A DNA stretch of 64,000 nucleotides, from the NCBI GenBank assembly GCA_040754335.1, contig JBFMCV010000003.1:421356-485355 (forward strand). Direction: 5' to 3'. Positions 35,940 to 45,379 of the stretch are shown one piece after another. Source of the DNA: Thermodesulfobacteriota bacterium (GTDB lineage Bacteria; Desulfobacterota_D; UBA1144; Nemesobacterales; UBA2774). Position numbers and translations under genes: made by a program. Every line of letters begins with the position of its first letter. Position 1 is the stretch's first letter. The notes beneath the pieces were generated by a model, which was given only the letters and a program-made list of their open reading frames with translations, was not told where the DNA came from and did no database searches.

Positions 35940-37481
35940 TCAGAATTTTTCTTCGTACCTGGGGAAGAGGCTGCTCCCCTTGACCACGGTCTGACCGGGT
36001 TTGATGAGATCCGCGCGCCCGGCGTCGGCGAGCCTGAGAGAGGAGAAGGGCTCCCCTGAGCCGAGCCTCCTCCATATCTCCTCCGAAGACGCAGGCATAA
36101 AAGGGTGAATCAGTATGGAGACAACTCCGATCGAGCGTGATATCGTAAAGAGCACGGTATCGAGCCTATCTTCTTTCTTCTCTTTAGCGAGCGACCACGG
36201 GGCCTCTTCGTCGACGTATTTATTGACGAGCGCTATGAAATCCCAAATCGCGCCGAGCGCCTTATGAAACGCTATTTCGTTCATCGCGTCCTCGACCTGT
36301 CCTAAAAGAGATGACGTCGCACGCTCTATAGAATTCTCGCTCCCGCCGAGTGGGCCGGGCGCAGGTATCTTCCCTCCCCTGTATCTCTCGAGCATTCCGA
36401 GAGTACGGCTGACCAGGTTTCCGAGCCCGTTCGCTAGGTCGCCGTTCACCCTGGTTATGATCGCGTTTTTGGAAAAGTCCCCGTCCTGCCCGAAGGGTAT
36501 TTCCCTGAGAAGAAAATATCTGAAGACGTCCGCACCGAACTCTTCCGCCATCTGATAGGGATCGACGACGTTGCCGAGGGACTTTGACATCTTCTCCCCC
36601 TCGACCGTCCACCAGCCGTGGGCGAATACGGTTTTGGGCAGGGGTATGTTCGCCGACATGAGGAACGCCGGCCAGAAAACAGCGTGGAAGCGGAGAATGT
36701 CCTTACCGACAAGGTGTATGTTGGCCGGCCATATGCCTGCGAACCTTTCGGGGTCGTCGGGGAAACCGGCTGCAGTGATATAGTTTGTCAGTGCGTCGAA
36801 CCATACGTATATGACGTGCCTCGGGTTACCGGGCACGGGGATTCCCCAGTTGAACGTAGTGCGGCTTATACTGAGGTCTTTAAGCCCTCCCTCCACGAAA
36901 CGAACGACCTCGTTCAGTCTGTATCCCGGCTGAACGAATTCCGGGAATTTTCTGTAGTGCTCGAGAAGCCTTTCCTGATACCGGGAAAGCCTGAAAAAAT
37001 AACTCTCTTCCTTGACCCTCTCGATTATGGGCCTCTTCTCTTCGGGGAGCTCCATTATCTCTTCATACTGTGTATCGGTTATGTACGCCTCGTTCCTCAC
37101 GTCGTACCAGCCTTCATACTCATCGAGGTAAATATCGCCCGCGTCCTTGATCCTCCTGAAAATTTCCACTACGGCCCTCTCGTGGCGTTTCTCGGTCGTT
37201 CTGATGAAGTCGTCGTTCGTTATATTGAGGGCCTGTGAAAGGTTCTGGAACCGCTTGACGACGCGGTCCGCGAGCTCTATCGGTTTTTCACCGTGGGCCT
37301 CGGCAGTCCTCTCGATCTTCTGTCCGTGCTCGTCCGTGCCCGTAAGGAAAAAGACCCTGTCTCCCTTGAGTCTCCTGAACCTCGCAATCGCGTCGGCGGC
37401 TATCGTAGTATAGGCGTGCCCTATGTGAGGCACGTCGTTTACGTAATAAATCGGTGTTGTGACGTAAAAAGCTTTAGACAT
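35940..37481 (-). CDS. metG: Methionyl-tRNA synthetase
   Basis: 513-residue class I aminoacyl-tRNA synthetase that charges tRNA-Met. HIGH is HIGH at residues 19-22 and the KMSKS loop is at 297-301. The zinc knuckle region reads GWYDVRNEAY (about 124-133), so the cysteines of a usual CxxC are replaced by Asp127 and Asn130; this is a zinc-less type like that of mycobacteria. There is no C-terminal tRNA-binding (OB) domain. Its stop is about 230 bases before the sigma-54 pilus operon. Confidence 0.97.
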   Translation of the reverse strand: MSKAFYVTTPIYYVNDVPHIGHAYTTIAADAIARFRRLKGDRVFFLTGTDEHGQKIERTAEAHGEKPIELADRVVKRFQNLSQALNITNDDFIRTTEKRHERAVVEIFRRIKDAGDIYLDEYEGWYDVRNEAYITDTQYEEIMELPEEKRPIIERVKEESYFFRLSRYQERLLEHYRKFPEFVQPGYRLNEVVRFVEGGLKDLSISRTTFNWGIPVPGNPRHVIYVWFDALTNYITAAGFPDDPERFAGIWPANIHLVGKDILRFHAVFWPAFLMSANIPLPKTVFAHGWWTVEGEKMSKSLGNVVDPYQMAEEFGADVFRYFLLREIPFGQDGDFSKNAIITRVNGDLANGLGNLVSRTLGMLERYRGGKIPAPGPLGGSENSIERATSSLLGQVEDAMNEIAFHKALGAIWDFIALVNKYVDEEAPWSLAKEKKEDRLDTVLFTISRSIGVVSILIHPFMPASSEEIWRRLGSGEPFSSLRLADAGRADLIKPGQTVVKGSSLFPRYEEKF

Positions 37482-37559
37482 TCTATTCAGGTCTCCGTTC
37501 CGAACCCGCGTAACCGGGGAGGAATTTTTTCCGGCATTAAATTTTACACCGATTGCGGA

Positions 37560-38567
37560 TCAGTCGTTGCCCGCATCGACAGCTAATTTCAAGAAAAGGT
37601 TGTCCAGAACGAGCTTCGCATTCGCATTCGCCCGGACTATATCATACCAAGCCGTCTCGACGCTCCTCTCCATTTCGAGTAAATGTTCCACATCCCATTT
37701 CCCGGACATGCTTTTTATAGATTCCCCGAAGTCCGTATTAGTCAGACAGTCGGAGCCTATCCTGGCAAGGGCGAGGTCGCGGAGCCAGAGTAATATAAAC
37801 GTGAAACCGAGCTCTAGCCCGTCCGCTTCCTCCTGAGACGACCCCGAAGAAATATGCTCGGAGAGGCTCGATATATCGGAGGCTGAATTCTTCCTTATGT
37901 TTCCGAGCCTGGTTATCAATTCTTTTCTCCACTCCATCAGGTCACTGTCAAACCCCAACGCCTTTCCTATGCTCCCGCCCGAGAGCTTCGAGGTGAGGAG
38001 CGCCTGTTCCGAAGACATATTGCTCCGCTCTTTCAGAACCCCGGCGACGAGATCTTCGGGCAAAGCATTGAATTCAATCGTCTGGCACCTCGACCTGAGC
38101 GTGGGGAGAAGGGAACCGGGACGCGAAGATACGAGAATAATCACCGAGCCGGGCGGCGGTTCCTCGAGGGTCTTCAGAAACGCGTTCTGAGCGCTCTGAT
38201 TCATCCTTTCCGCTTCATCGACGATCACGACTTTATACCTGCCTTCGAACGGTCTCAGGTAAAGCCTCTCCTCGATCTCGTCGCGGACCTGCTCGACTTT
38301 GATGTTTTTAACGCCGGCGAACTCGATGAGAATTACGTCCGGGTGAATCCCTTTCTCTATTTTCCTGCACGAGGCACATTCGCACCTTTCATCCGATACA
38401 CGCGCGTCCCCGACACAGTTAAGGAGCTTGGCAAACTCGATCGCCGCCAGCTTCTTCCCCACGCCGTCAGGGCCCGTGAAGAGATACGAATGCGACACCA
38501 GATTTTCGCGCGCTGCGCGGCGGAGAATATTTTTTTGAAAATCGTGACCTGTTATTCCTTCGAACAT
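37560..38567 (-). CDS. holB: DNA polymerase III delta' subunit
   Basis: 335-residue AAA+ clamp-loader subunit. The P-loop is GPDGVGKK (about 32-39); a zinc module CVGDARVSDERCECASC follows, then the DEAERMNQSAQNAFLKTLEEPPPG block and SRPGSLLPTLRSRCQ. It helps open and load the sliding clamp. It lies next to tmk, a common pairing. The two share orientation, with 55 bases between them. Confidence 0.92.
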   Translation of the reverse strand: MFEGITGHDFQKNILRRAARENLVSHSYLFTGPDGVGKKLAAIEFAKLLNCVGDARVSDERCECASCRKIEKGIHPDVILIEFAGVKNIKVEQVRDEIEERLYLRPFEGRYKVVIVDEAERMNQSAQNAFLKTLEEPPPGSVIILVSSRPGSLLPTLRSRCQTIEFNALPEDLVAGVLKERSNMSSEQALLTSKLSGGSIGKALGFDSDLMEWRKELITRLGNIRKNSASDISSLSEHISSGSSQEEADGLELGFTFILLWLRDLALARIGSDCLTNTDFGESIKSMSGKWDVEHLLEMERSVETAWYDIVRANANAKLVLDNLFLKLAVDAGND

Positions 38568-38622
38568 TGCCCTCTAGCTGTCCCTGCGGGTAATCCGGGT
38601 CACATGCGATCCGGCATATCCG

Positions 38623-39237
38623 CTACGACGAAAGACGCTCCATCACGAGAGTCCTTATCTCCTCGTGCACTGCCGGTATATCTCTCGCCGCGTTTATACT
38701 CTTGATCCTTTCCGGCTCCCTCCTCGCGATGAGCATATATCCCTGCCTTATCATCTCGTGGAACTCGATCGGCTCCTCGTCCATCTTTGTGATAGACCCC
38801 CTCTCCTTGAGCCTCGTCAACCCCTCCCTTACCGGCAGGTTGAGGAGGAACGTGATCTCCGGTGTGACGTCAAGCGCCGAGGCTTTCGCGGCCTTGTTGA
38901 CGAGCCTCATGTCGAGCTTCCTCCCGTAGCCCTGATACACGATTGTGGAATCGTAAAACCTGTCGCAGATCACGATCTCGCCGTTTTTCAGCCTGGGTTC
39001 TATAAAGTCTTTTACGTGCTGAGCCCTGTCGGCGCAAAAAAGAAAAAGCTCGGCCATGGGAGAGAGCACGAGGTCCCTCTCTTCCAGTATGATCGTCCGT
39101 ATGAGGTTTCCCAGCTGCCCCCAGCCGGGCTCCCTCGTCACCGTGACATTGTACCCCTTGCCGGACAGATACTCGCTGAGGAGATTAGCTTGTGTGGATT
39201 TGCCGCTGCCTTCTATACCTTCGAATGTAATAAGCAT
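38623..39237 (-). CDS. tmk: Thymidylate kinase
   Basis: 204 residues; phosphorylates dTMP to dTDP. P-loop FEGIEGSGKST at residues 4-14, TREPGW (LID/DR region), CDRFYDSTIVYQGYGR (DRY/DRF signature) and ARREPERIK complete the family. Length is typical. Same strand and upstream of holB. Confidence 0.95.
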   Translation of the reverse strand: MLITFEGIEGSGKSTQANLLSEYLSGKGYNVTVTREPGWGQLGNLIRTIILEERDLVLSPMAELFLFCADRAQHVKDFIEPRLKNGEIVICDRFYDSTIVYQGYGRKLDMRLVNKAAKASALDVTPEITFLLNLPVREGLTRLKERGSITKMDEEPIEFHEMIRQGYMLIARREPERIKSINAARDIPAVHEEIRTLVMERLSS

Positions 39238-39365
39238 ATATTTGGATCTATCCTCGCGGATGAGAGAATCGGGTTACGGGGACACCGGAATGCCCGTCAA
39301 CTGGTTTTAAGTTTCAATTCACCGCAGAATCCTACCATAATATCAATAACTGATACAGACCGGCT

Positions 39366-40094
39366 TCAATCCCCCTTTTCGAGAGCGCGGTTGAGCATTT
39401 TAAGCTCGGAGGCGGTGAGGTCTCTCCACTTGCCTCTCTCCAGATTTCCTATCTTAACTGGGCCTACGGACATCCTGGTCAGCTGCATGACGGGATGGCC
39501 GAATTTAGCGAAAAACCTCTTTACGAGGTGGTTCCTCCCTTCGTGAAAAGAGAGCTCGACCGTGGTCGATTCCCTGTCGTGCTTAACTATCTTTATCCAG
39601 TCGGGCTTCGCAGGACCGTCCTCAAGCTCCGTCCCGGCCTTCATCCTCGTATATGCGTCGCTGTTTACGATGCCCTTTACCCTCGCCCTGTAGACCTTGG
39701 GAAGCTCATATCTCGGATGGAGTATCCTGTTGGCAAGCTCCCCGTCGTTAGTCAGTATGATCAGCCCCTCGGCGTCGTAATCGAGCCTCCCGACGGGGAA
39801 TACCCTCTCCGGTATGCCCTTTATGAGCTCCTCTATCGTTTGTTTCTTGTCCTGCCCCTCCCCGAGCGCCGTTATGAAGAGCTTGGGCTTGTAGAGCATA
39901 ACGTACCTTTTTAATTCAGGCTCGAGCACGTTCCCCATCACCTCGACTCTGTCTTTGTCCGTATCGACGGTGCGCCCGAGCTCTTTCACGACCGCACCGT
40001 TTACCTTCACGCCGCCTGACTCTATGAGCTCGTCCGCCTTTCTCCTCGAAGCGACCCCGCACATGGAGAGATATTTATTCAGTCTGACAATCAA
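39366..40094 (-). CDS. 23S rRNA pseudouridine synthase, RluB/RsuA family
   Basis: 242 residues. N-terminal S4 RNA-binding domain (about 3-60: RLNKYLSMCGVASRRKADELIESGGVKVNG), then the catalytic domain with VGRLDYDAEGLIILTNDGELANRILHP carrying the nucleophilic Asp (about residue 105). Such enzymes modify rRNA uridines; RluB, RluE, RluF or RsuA-like specificity cannot be separated by eye. Start is TTG 40094, with GGAGAAAGAGGG upstream. Confidence 0.9.
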   Translation of the reverse strand: MIVRLNKYLSMCGVASRRKADELIESGGVKVNGAVVKELGRTVDTDKDRVEVMGNVLEPELKRYVMLYKPKLFITALGEGQDKKQTIEELIKGIPERVFPVGRLDYDAEGLIILTNDGELANRILHPRYELPKVYRARVKGIVNSDAYTRMKAGTELEDGPAKPDWIKIVKHDRESTTVELSFHEGRNHLVKRFFAKFGHPVMQLTRMSVGPVKIGNLERGKWRDLTASELKMLNRALEKGD

Positions 40095-40241
40095 TCCCTC
40101 TTTCTCCCTGACAATAGTAACGGGGTTTTACCAAATGGAACGACTGGAACCGCCGATATTCCGATAACAAGCACGATTTGTCGGAAGCCCGTTCGTCGAC
40201 ATCCCCTGCCGCATTCAATCCCGAAATGTTATATTGATCGC

Positions 40242-40652
40242 TCAATTCGCGTAAAGTGCCTCTCTCTTTGCCCAGAGCGTCTTGTTGCTTCCCCTCAGCA
40301 CGAACTTGACGAACCCCTGGCTCTTATCCATCATCGCAGCCTTTTCGTTCCCGTTGAGCTTAACGCAGCGCGCATCGTCCGATATGATCCCTTCCGCGAG
40401 CCCTGTCTGCCCCTTCTCCGTAAATTCATAGTACTTCTGGATATCCACTTTATTGTAGCAGGCCGGATAACCCGCCTCGGTAAAGCACTCCCTGTTCTGA
40501 AAATCACAGACTGTCTTTTCGGCAAGGGCGTATTCCGTCTGAGCCAAGGTGAAGCCCGCGATGATAAGTAACGCGAGGAAGCCGGTAAATTTTTTCGTAA
40601 CTAGATTTTGCAGCTTTAACTTGTCATCAATAATCACGGTGCTTATCTCCAT
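40242..40652 (-). CDS. Secreted hypothetical protein
   Basis: 136 residues. A hydrophobic segment (TGFLALLIIAGFTLAQ, about 23-38) with AEK near 45 looks like a signal peptide. The mature part is Cys-containing (CDFQNRECFTEAGYPACYNK) and ends in FVKFVLRGSNKTLWAKREALY. No recognised domain. It follows the DUF4412-like gene by 36 bases on the same strand, so they may be co-transcribed. Start uncertain because no good ribosome site precedes ATG 40652. Confidence 0.6.
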   Translation of the reverse strand: MEISTVIIDDKLKLQNLVTKKFTGFLALLIIAGFTLAQTEYALAEKTVCDFQNRECFTEAGYPACYNKVDIQKYYEFTEKGQTGLAEGIISDDARCVKLNGNEKAAMMDKSQGFVKFVLRGSNKTLWAKREALYAN

Positions 40653-40688
40653 TTGCGGCCGGTTGAGTGGTCACCACACCCGGAATTG

Positions 40689-41507
40689 TCAATTCATACC
40701 CGTACTCTGCTGTGCATACCCTGCCGGCGGCTCCATTTCAGATGCATCGACGTTTGCATTCTCGGACGATTTGAACGTCGCCTCCGCTTCCACTTTCCCT
40801 TCGTCGTACTCTATCGTCTCAATGGGAAAGCCGTTAAGCTGTCTCAACTGGTTAAAAACGTTCTTCTCGAACTGCGCCTGCTCTCCAACGAAGCTCCCGC
40901 CTTTGGAAAACGATTTGGCCATCTGATCCATGAAATCCGCCATGCGGAGCATAACGGTCATCATTTCCTCTCCGCCCTGGATGCTGTTCCAATTGGCGAC
41001 GCAGTGCTGTCTCACCTTTTCATTGCCTTTGAAAACGTCGTATTTCGTACACGAGACTCCATTCACCTTCCCCTCCCCCGCTTTTTTCAGCACGGGCTCG
41101 ACATATTGACCGCCGCCTGCTCCCGGCATCTTCTGCTTCATCATCTCCTTCATTTTTTCCTGCTGGTCGGGGGGCATGTCCTTCATGGCAGCCTCCATCT
41201 GGCTCATCGCCTGCTCGAGCTGCGTAGCGAGCGAGTTCATCGCCGCTTCGTCCATGATCATGTAGGTCTTATCATCGTGGTTGATCATTATCATTTCGTT
41301 CTTGTCGCCCCGGAACACCATCGAGCCCTCGAGCTCGGTCCCGTTCTCGTAAAAATCCATGCGCAGGTTGTTGTCCTTCACCTTGCCTTTTATCTGGCCG
41401 ACAGATTGGGGATCCATCTCCTTCTGCTCCATCACGAAAAGAACGTCGGCGCGGGAATTATACGCAACCAGGAATGCAAATACGGAAGCCGCCATTATTT
41501 TTAACAT
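40689..41507 (-). CDS. Secreted DUF4412-like protein
   Basis: 272 residues with a short signal peptide (MAASVFAFLVAYNSRA). The mature part starts DVLFVMEQKEMDPQSVGQIKGKVKDNNLRMDFY and has the DUF4412-like MVFRGDKNEMIMINHDDKTYMIMDE. A long Met/Gln-rich amphipathic stretch follows (about 88-130). AGGAGGG lies six bases before ATG. A periplasmic or envelope role is assumed. Function unknown. Confidence 0.75.
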   Translation of the reverse strand: MLKIMAASVFAFLVAYNSRADVLFVMEQKEMDPQSVGQIKGKVKDNNLRMDFYENGTELEGSMVFRGDKNEMIMINHDDKTYMIMDEAAMNSLATQLEQAMSQMEAAMKDMPPDQQEKMKEMMKQKMPGAGGGQYVEPVLKKAGEGKVNGVSCTKYDVFKGNEKVRQHCVANWNSIQGGEEMMTVMLRMADFMDQMAKSFSKGGSFVGEQAQFEKNVFNQLRQLNGFPIETIEYDEGKVEAEATFKSSENANVDASEMEPPAGYAQQSTGMN

Positions 41508-41608
41508 TTCTGCCCTCCTTTCAGTTTAAAATTAATTCTAACATATAAGACCCGACATTCATCTTCCGATCGGGGTCCGGTATTTAGCGGCAGATACCCT
41601 TCAAATTC

Positions 41609-41636
41609 TTGACAATTCCCCATCACATCTTAATCT
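41609..41636 (+). promoter_or_regulatory. Candidate promoter of nuoABCD
   Basis: Perfect TTGACA (41609-41614) with a weak TAATCT at 16 bases (41631-41636). It leaves almost no leader before the GTG start, so either the operon is near-leaderless or the true start is further upstream. Confidence 0.4.
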
Positions 41637-41642
41637 AATTCA

Positions 41643-41999
41643 GTGCTCAGCGGTTATGTCCCCATACTGATAATAATGATCCTCGCTATCGCGCTCGCGG
41701 CGGCGATGCTGGGGCTGTCGGCCGTGCTCGGACCCAGGCGGGAATCCAAAAGGAAACTGTCCCCCTACGAATCCGGCATACCCCCTACGGGAGACACACG
41801 GGGCAAGTTTTCCATAAAGTACTATCTCGTAGGCGCGCTGTTCATACTCTTCGACGTGGAAGCGGTTTTCCTGTTTGCCTGGGCCGTGGTCTTTAAAGAG
41901 CTCGGCTTACTGGCGTTCATAGAAATCATAGTGTTTCTGATAATCATCCTGGGCGGTTATTTTTATATAGTGAAGAAAGGAGCGCTCGAATGGGAGTAA
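41643..41999 (+). CDS. nuoA: NADH-quinone oxidoreductase subunit A
   Basis: 118-residue membrane subunit of complex I. Three transmembrane helices and the conserved loop [40 protein letters not shown] with acidic residues (DVE) of the quinone channel. Start GTG with no good ribosome site. It overlaps nuoB by ten bases. Confidence 0.96.
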   Translation: MLSGYVPILIIMILAIALAAAMLGLSAVLGPRRESKRKLSPYESGIPPTGDTRGKFSIKYYLVGALFILFDVEAVFLFAWAVVFKELGLLAFIEIIVFLIIILGGYFYIVKKGALEWE

Positions 42000-42475
42000 A
42001 TTCGAATTCCCTTCTGGGCGGCGACGGCTTCATCACGACGACGATCGAGGCGTTCGCCAACTGGGGGAGAAAAAACAGCCTCTGGCCGATGCCTTTCGGA
42101 ACGGCGTGCTGCGCTATCGAGATGATGGGCGTATTCGCTTCGAGGTTCGACCTTTCGAGGTTCGGCGCCGAGGTAGCGCGCTTCTCGCCGAGACAGGCGG
42201 ATCTCATGATCGTATCGGGCACCATCACCTACAAAATGGCCTCCGTCTGCAGGAGGATATACGACCAGATGCCCGAGCCTAAATGGGTGATCGCTATGGG
42301 CTCATGCACCTGCGGGGGCGGCCCCTTCGACAGCTACGCCGTAGTCCAGGGAATAGACGAGTTCCTCCCGGTGGATGTGTACATAGGGGGATGCCCGCCG
42401 AGGCCCGAGGCCGTTATAGACGCAGTCATGAAGATACAGAAAAAGATAGACCTCGAAGGTGCTCCGATACTATGA
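41990..42475 (+). CDS. nuoB: NADH-quinone oxidoreductase subunit B
   Basis: 161-residue peripheral subunit holding cluster N2. Cys40, Cys41, Cys106 and Cys135 ([24 protein letters not shown]) are the ligands; N2 hands electrons to quinone. Length is normal. It overlaps nuoA by ten bases and nuoC by four (ATGA). Confidence 0.97.
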   Translation: MGVNSNSLLGGDGFITTTIEAFANWGRKNSLWPMPFGTACCAIEMMGVFASRFDLSRFGAEVARFSPRQADLMIVSGTITYKMASVCRRIYDQMPEPKWVIAMGSCTCGGGPFDSYAVVQGIDEFLPVDVYIGGCPPRPEAVIDAVMKIQKKIDLEGAPIL

Positions 42476-42993
42476 GCCTCGATATCGAATCCCTTATAGA
42501 AGCTTTAAACAATGAAAACCCGGCGCCCGTCAAAGAAAGGATCACCTTCCGGGGGGAAACGACCCTCGTCATAGACAAAGACAGGATTTCCGACGTTTGC
42601 AGGCGGCTTAAGGAATTATTCGGATTTACATTCTTGGCGGACCTCACGGCCGTCGATTATTTAGAAGTCAAGTCGCCCCGATACGAGGTCGTCTATCATG
42701 TCCACAGGTTCGGCCCGGAAATCGATGAGAATATAAGAATTAGGCTCAAGGCCGAGCTCGACGGAGACGATCCCAAAATAGATTCCGTAACCGATATATG
42801 GAGCGGGGCCGACTGGCTCGAAAGGGAGGTCTACGACATGTTCGGCATTGTATTCACGGGCCACCCCGATTTGAGACGGATCCTCATGCCTGAGGACTAC
42901 GAGCCCTACCCGCTGAGGAAGGACTTCGACGTGAGGGACCGCGAGGCTTCCAGGCGCTCGTTCGAACGGGCGCTCAGGGAAGGGACCGAGTAA
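42472..42993 (+). CDS. nuoC: NADH-quinone oxidoreductase subunit C
   Basis: 173-residue subunit of the 30-kDa family, stand-alone rather than fused to NuoD. The signature [43 protein letters not shown] is present. ATG 42472 overlaps the nuoB stop and is clearly the start; a longer open frame is a shadow. It ends at the base where nuoD begins. Confidence 0.96.
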   Translation: MSLDIESLIEALNNENPAPVKERITFRGETTLVIDKDRISDVCRRLKELFGFTFLADLTAVDYLEVKSPRYEVVYHVHRFGPEIDENIRIRLKAELDGDDPKIDSVTDIWSGADWLEREVYDMFGIVFTGHPDLRRILMPEDYEPYPLRKDFDVRDREASRRSFERALREGTE

Positions 42994-44222
42994 TGGAAAG
43001 AGTGGAATTCATCAGTACCGATACCGACTATAACCCCGACACCGGCATCAGGACCGAAACCATGATGCTCAATATGGGGCCCCAGCACCCGTCAACACAT
43101 GGGGTGCTGCGCGTGGTGCTTTACCTCGACGGCGAGACGGTGGTGAAGGCGGTCCCGTACATCGGCTATCTGCACAGGGGCATCGAGAAGCTCTGCGAGC
43201 ACATTACTTATCAGCAATGCCTGCCGTACACGGACAGGATGGATTACCTCGCCTCCATCTGCAACAACATAGGCTTTATACTCGCGGTCGAAAAATTGCT
43301 CGGGATCCAGGACGCGATCCCGGAGAGAGCTAAGACGGCGGAAGTAATACTCTTCGAGCTCGGCAGGATCGAGTCGCACCTGGTCGGAATAGGTACGAAC
43401 GCGCTCGACCTGGGGGCGATGAGCGCATTTCTTTACTGCTTCAAGGAGAGGGAAAGGATATACGACATACTGGAGACCGTATGCGGCGCGAGGCTCACTA
43501 CGTCGTATCCCAGAGTAGGCGGGCTCCCGCTCGACCTCCCGGAGGATTTCGAGGAAAAGGTCAGGAACTTTTTGAAGGTCTTTCCGGGCACGCTCGATGA
43601 AGTGGACAAGCTCCTCACAAGGAACCGCATATGGATCGAGAGGACGAAAGGTGTCGCCACGATAAGCGCCGGGGACGCGATAGATCTGGGTCTCACGGGC
43701 CCTGCCCTCCGGGGAAGCGGGGTTCCCTATGACGTGAGAAAGGCCATGCCTTATCTCGGTTACGAGAACTACGATTTCGAGATACCCGTAGCGAACGAAG
43801 GGGACGCGTATTCGAGGTTTCTCTGCAGGATGGAGGAGATGCGCCAGAGCCTGAGGATAATCGAGCAGGGCATAAACAACCTGCCGGACGGCCCTTACGC
43901 GGCTGACCTGCCAGACGTAGTGTTGCCCGAAAAGCAGCTCACGTACACGAGAATGGAATCCCTCATAAGGCACTTCGTTCTGGTCTATGAGGGCTTCAAG
44001 CCCCCCGTGGGAGAGGTCCAGCATGCTGTGGAAAACCCGAAGGGCGAGCTCTCTTATTACCTCGTGAGCGACGGAACGGGGAAGCCCTACAGGATGCGCG
44101 TGAGAGGGCCTTCTTTCGTAAACATGCAGGCGCTTCCGCAAATGGTCCAGGGGAGACTTCTCGCGGACGTCATCGCCGCCATCGGAAGCCTCGATATAGT
44201 GCTCGGAGAGATAGACCGGTAG
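42993..44222 (+). CDS. nuoD: NADH-quinone oxidoreductase subunit D
   Basis: 409-residue 49-kDa subunit, homologous to [NiFe]-hydrogenase large subunits. GPQHPSTHGVLR and YIGYLHRGIEKLCE near the N-terminus form the quinone site; the C-terminal RMRVRGPSFVNMQALPQMVQGRLLADVIAAIGSLDIVLGEIDR is typical. No NiFe cysteines, as expected. The nuo run ends here; nuoE-M are not in the window. Confidence 0.97.
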   Translation: MERVEFISTDTDYNPDTGIRTETMMLNMGPQHPSTHGVLRVVLYLDGETVVKAVPYIGYLHRGIEKLCEHITYQQCLPYTDRMDYLASICNNIGFILAVEKLLGIQDAIPERAKTAEVILFELGRIESHLVGIGTNALDLGAMSAFLYCFKERERIYDILETVCGARLTTSYPRVGGLPLDLPEDFEEKVRNFLKVFPGTLDEVDKLLTRNRIWIERTKGVATISAGDAIDLGLTGPALRGSGVPYDVRKAMPYLGYENYDFEIPVANEGDAYSRFLCRMEEMRQSLRIIEQGINNLPDGPYAADLPDVVLPEKQLTYTRMESLIRHFVLVYEGFKPPVGEVQHAVENPKGELSYYLVSDGTGKPYRMRVRGPSFVNMQALPQMVQGRLLADVIAAIGSLDIVLGEIDR

Positions 44223-44344
44223 GCCTTATCACCTCGATCCAAATCTTTCCCCGATTTCACCGGAAATTAATAACGAAATAAAACGCCCCATGACATTGTC
44301 TCACGGGTTTGTGTGCAGCTTCCTGGAATTTTAGGAGTGCAGTA

Positions 44345-44677
44345 TCAGAGAGACGACCAGCATTTGGTTGCTAGGGGATTGAAGTCGCCGTTATGCACGT
44401 GGACGCATAGGCTCTGTCCCAGGTCGGTCTGCGCGAGGAGTATCACCTTCTCCGCAACCGACTGGGCGTTTTCCTTGCTCACTCCGTCGGCATATACCCA
44501 CAGATCGAGCTGCGACTGCCATGAAGCCTGTATGACGTCGGGGAGCGACTTCACTTCCTGGGCGAAATTCTGCTGCGCCATGGTAGGGCTGAACCCCTGG
44601 TCCTGGGAATATGCGGGCATAGTTACCGAAAGCATTAATGCCGCGGCCAAAGTTAAATTAAGAAGCATCCTCCTCAT
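44345..44677 (-). CDS. Small secreted protein
   Basis: 110 residues. Signal peptide MLLNLTLAAALMLSVTMPAYS, then an acidic soluble part with one Cys pair near the end (SLCVHVHNGDFNPLATKCW). ATG 44677 is chosen for GGAGGG about eight bases upstream; GTG 44692 would add five residues. It lies 24 bases after the lolA stop, so it may be in the ftsK-lolA transcript. No family recognised. Confidence 0.65.
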   Translation of the reverse strand: MRRMLLNLTLAAALMLSVTMPAYSQDQGFSPTMAQQNFAQEVKSLPDVIQASWQSQLDLWVYADGVSKENAQSVAEKVILLAQTDLGQSLCVHVHNGDFNPLATKCWSSL

Positions 44678-44701
44678 TGCCAAACCCTCCACCCAGGTCT
44701 C

Positions 44702-45379
44702 TTACTGGCCGGCGGTTGACGTCGGAGGTTTTATTACCTCGACGCCGCTCGGCGCCGTGAAATTGAACAAGGAATCCGAAACCCCTTTATCGATCTCAAT
44801 ATTCTTCAATAAAACCTTGGTCAGATTCCCGAAAGGATCGTAGAGATAGAGCGTATTCACCATCATGGTGCTCTTATTTATGGCCAGGGTTACCTTGTTG
44901 TAATCTTCCCCTTCCTCCTTCGGCCTGAGGTCTATAAGGTAGCTCCCGTCCGACTCGAATTCACCCGATTCGGAGAAGCTTGTTCTGTAGAGCTCCTTTA
45001 TTTTCCCGAGCCCTGAAAGGAGGGTCGAGGTGGTTTCTGTTTCCGAGACCTGAGTTAACGGGGATTCTATCACCTGCTTTTCCTCTTCGTTATAGAACCA
45101 GAGAGTACGCCCGTCGGACACTATCTGGTCCTTGTAAGGCTCATAGTAATTCCACCTCATCTTGCCCGGCTTCTTGAACCAGACTTCGCCGTCCGATTTC
45201 TGCACGGTGTTGAGTGCCTTCACCGTTGCCTCCTGAGTGAAATCCGCATGAAAATCCTCTATCTCCTCGTACTTCTTCTGTATCCTGTCGACCACGACAT
45301 CGATACTTTCCGTCTGACCGGAATACCCGGCGCTCGACGTAAATAATAACCCCAAAATGACTAAAATGATCTTTTTCAA
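44702..45379 (-). CDS. lolA: Outer-membrane lipoprotein carrier protein
   Basis: 225 residues with a signal peptide (cut near SAGYS). The mature protein has the LolA pattern: FHADFTQEATVKAL, GEVWFKKPGKMRWNYYEPYKDQIVSDGRTLWFYNEEEKQVIE. It ferries lipoproteins across the periplasm from LolCDE to LolB. Start TTG 45379 overlaps the ftsK stop by four bases, an ftsK-lolA coupling seen in many proteobacteria. Confidence 0.92.
   Translation of the reverse strand: MKKIILVILGLLFTSSAGYSGQTESIDVVVDRIQKKYEEIEDFHADFTQEATVKALNTVQKSDGEVWFKKPGKMRWNYYEPYKDQIVSDGRTLWFYNEEEKQVIESPLTQVSETETTSTLLSGLGKIKELYRTSFSESGEFESDGSYLIDLRPKEEGEDYNKVTLAINKSTMMVNTLYLYDPFGNLTKVLLKNIEIDKGVSDSLFNFTAPSGVEVIKPPTSTAGQ

Noticed and set aside
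40165-40192. Hairpin TTCCG...CGGAA as terminator
   Set aside because: Weak stem with bulge and no T-run on either strand.
43092-44141. 349-codon minus-strand frame opposite nuoD
   Set aside because: Antisense shadow of a complete nuoD in GC-rich DNA; composition (Arg/Val/Glu-rich) is typical of shadow frames.
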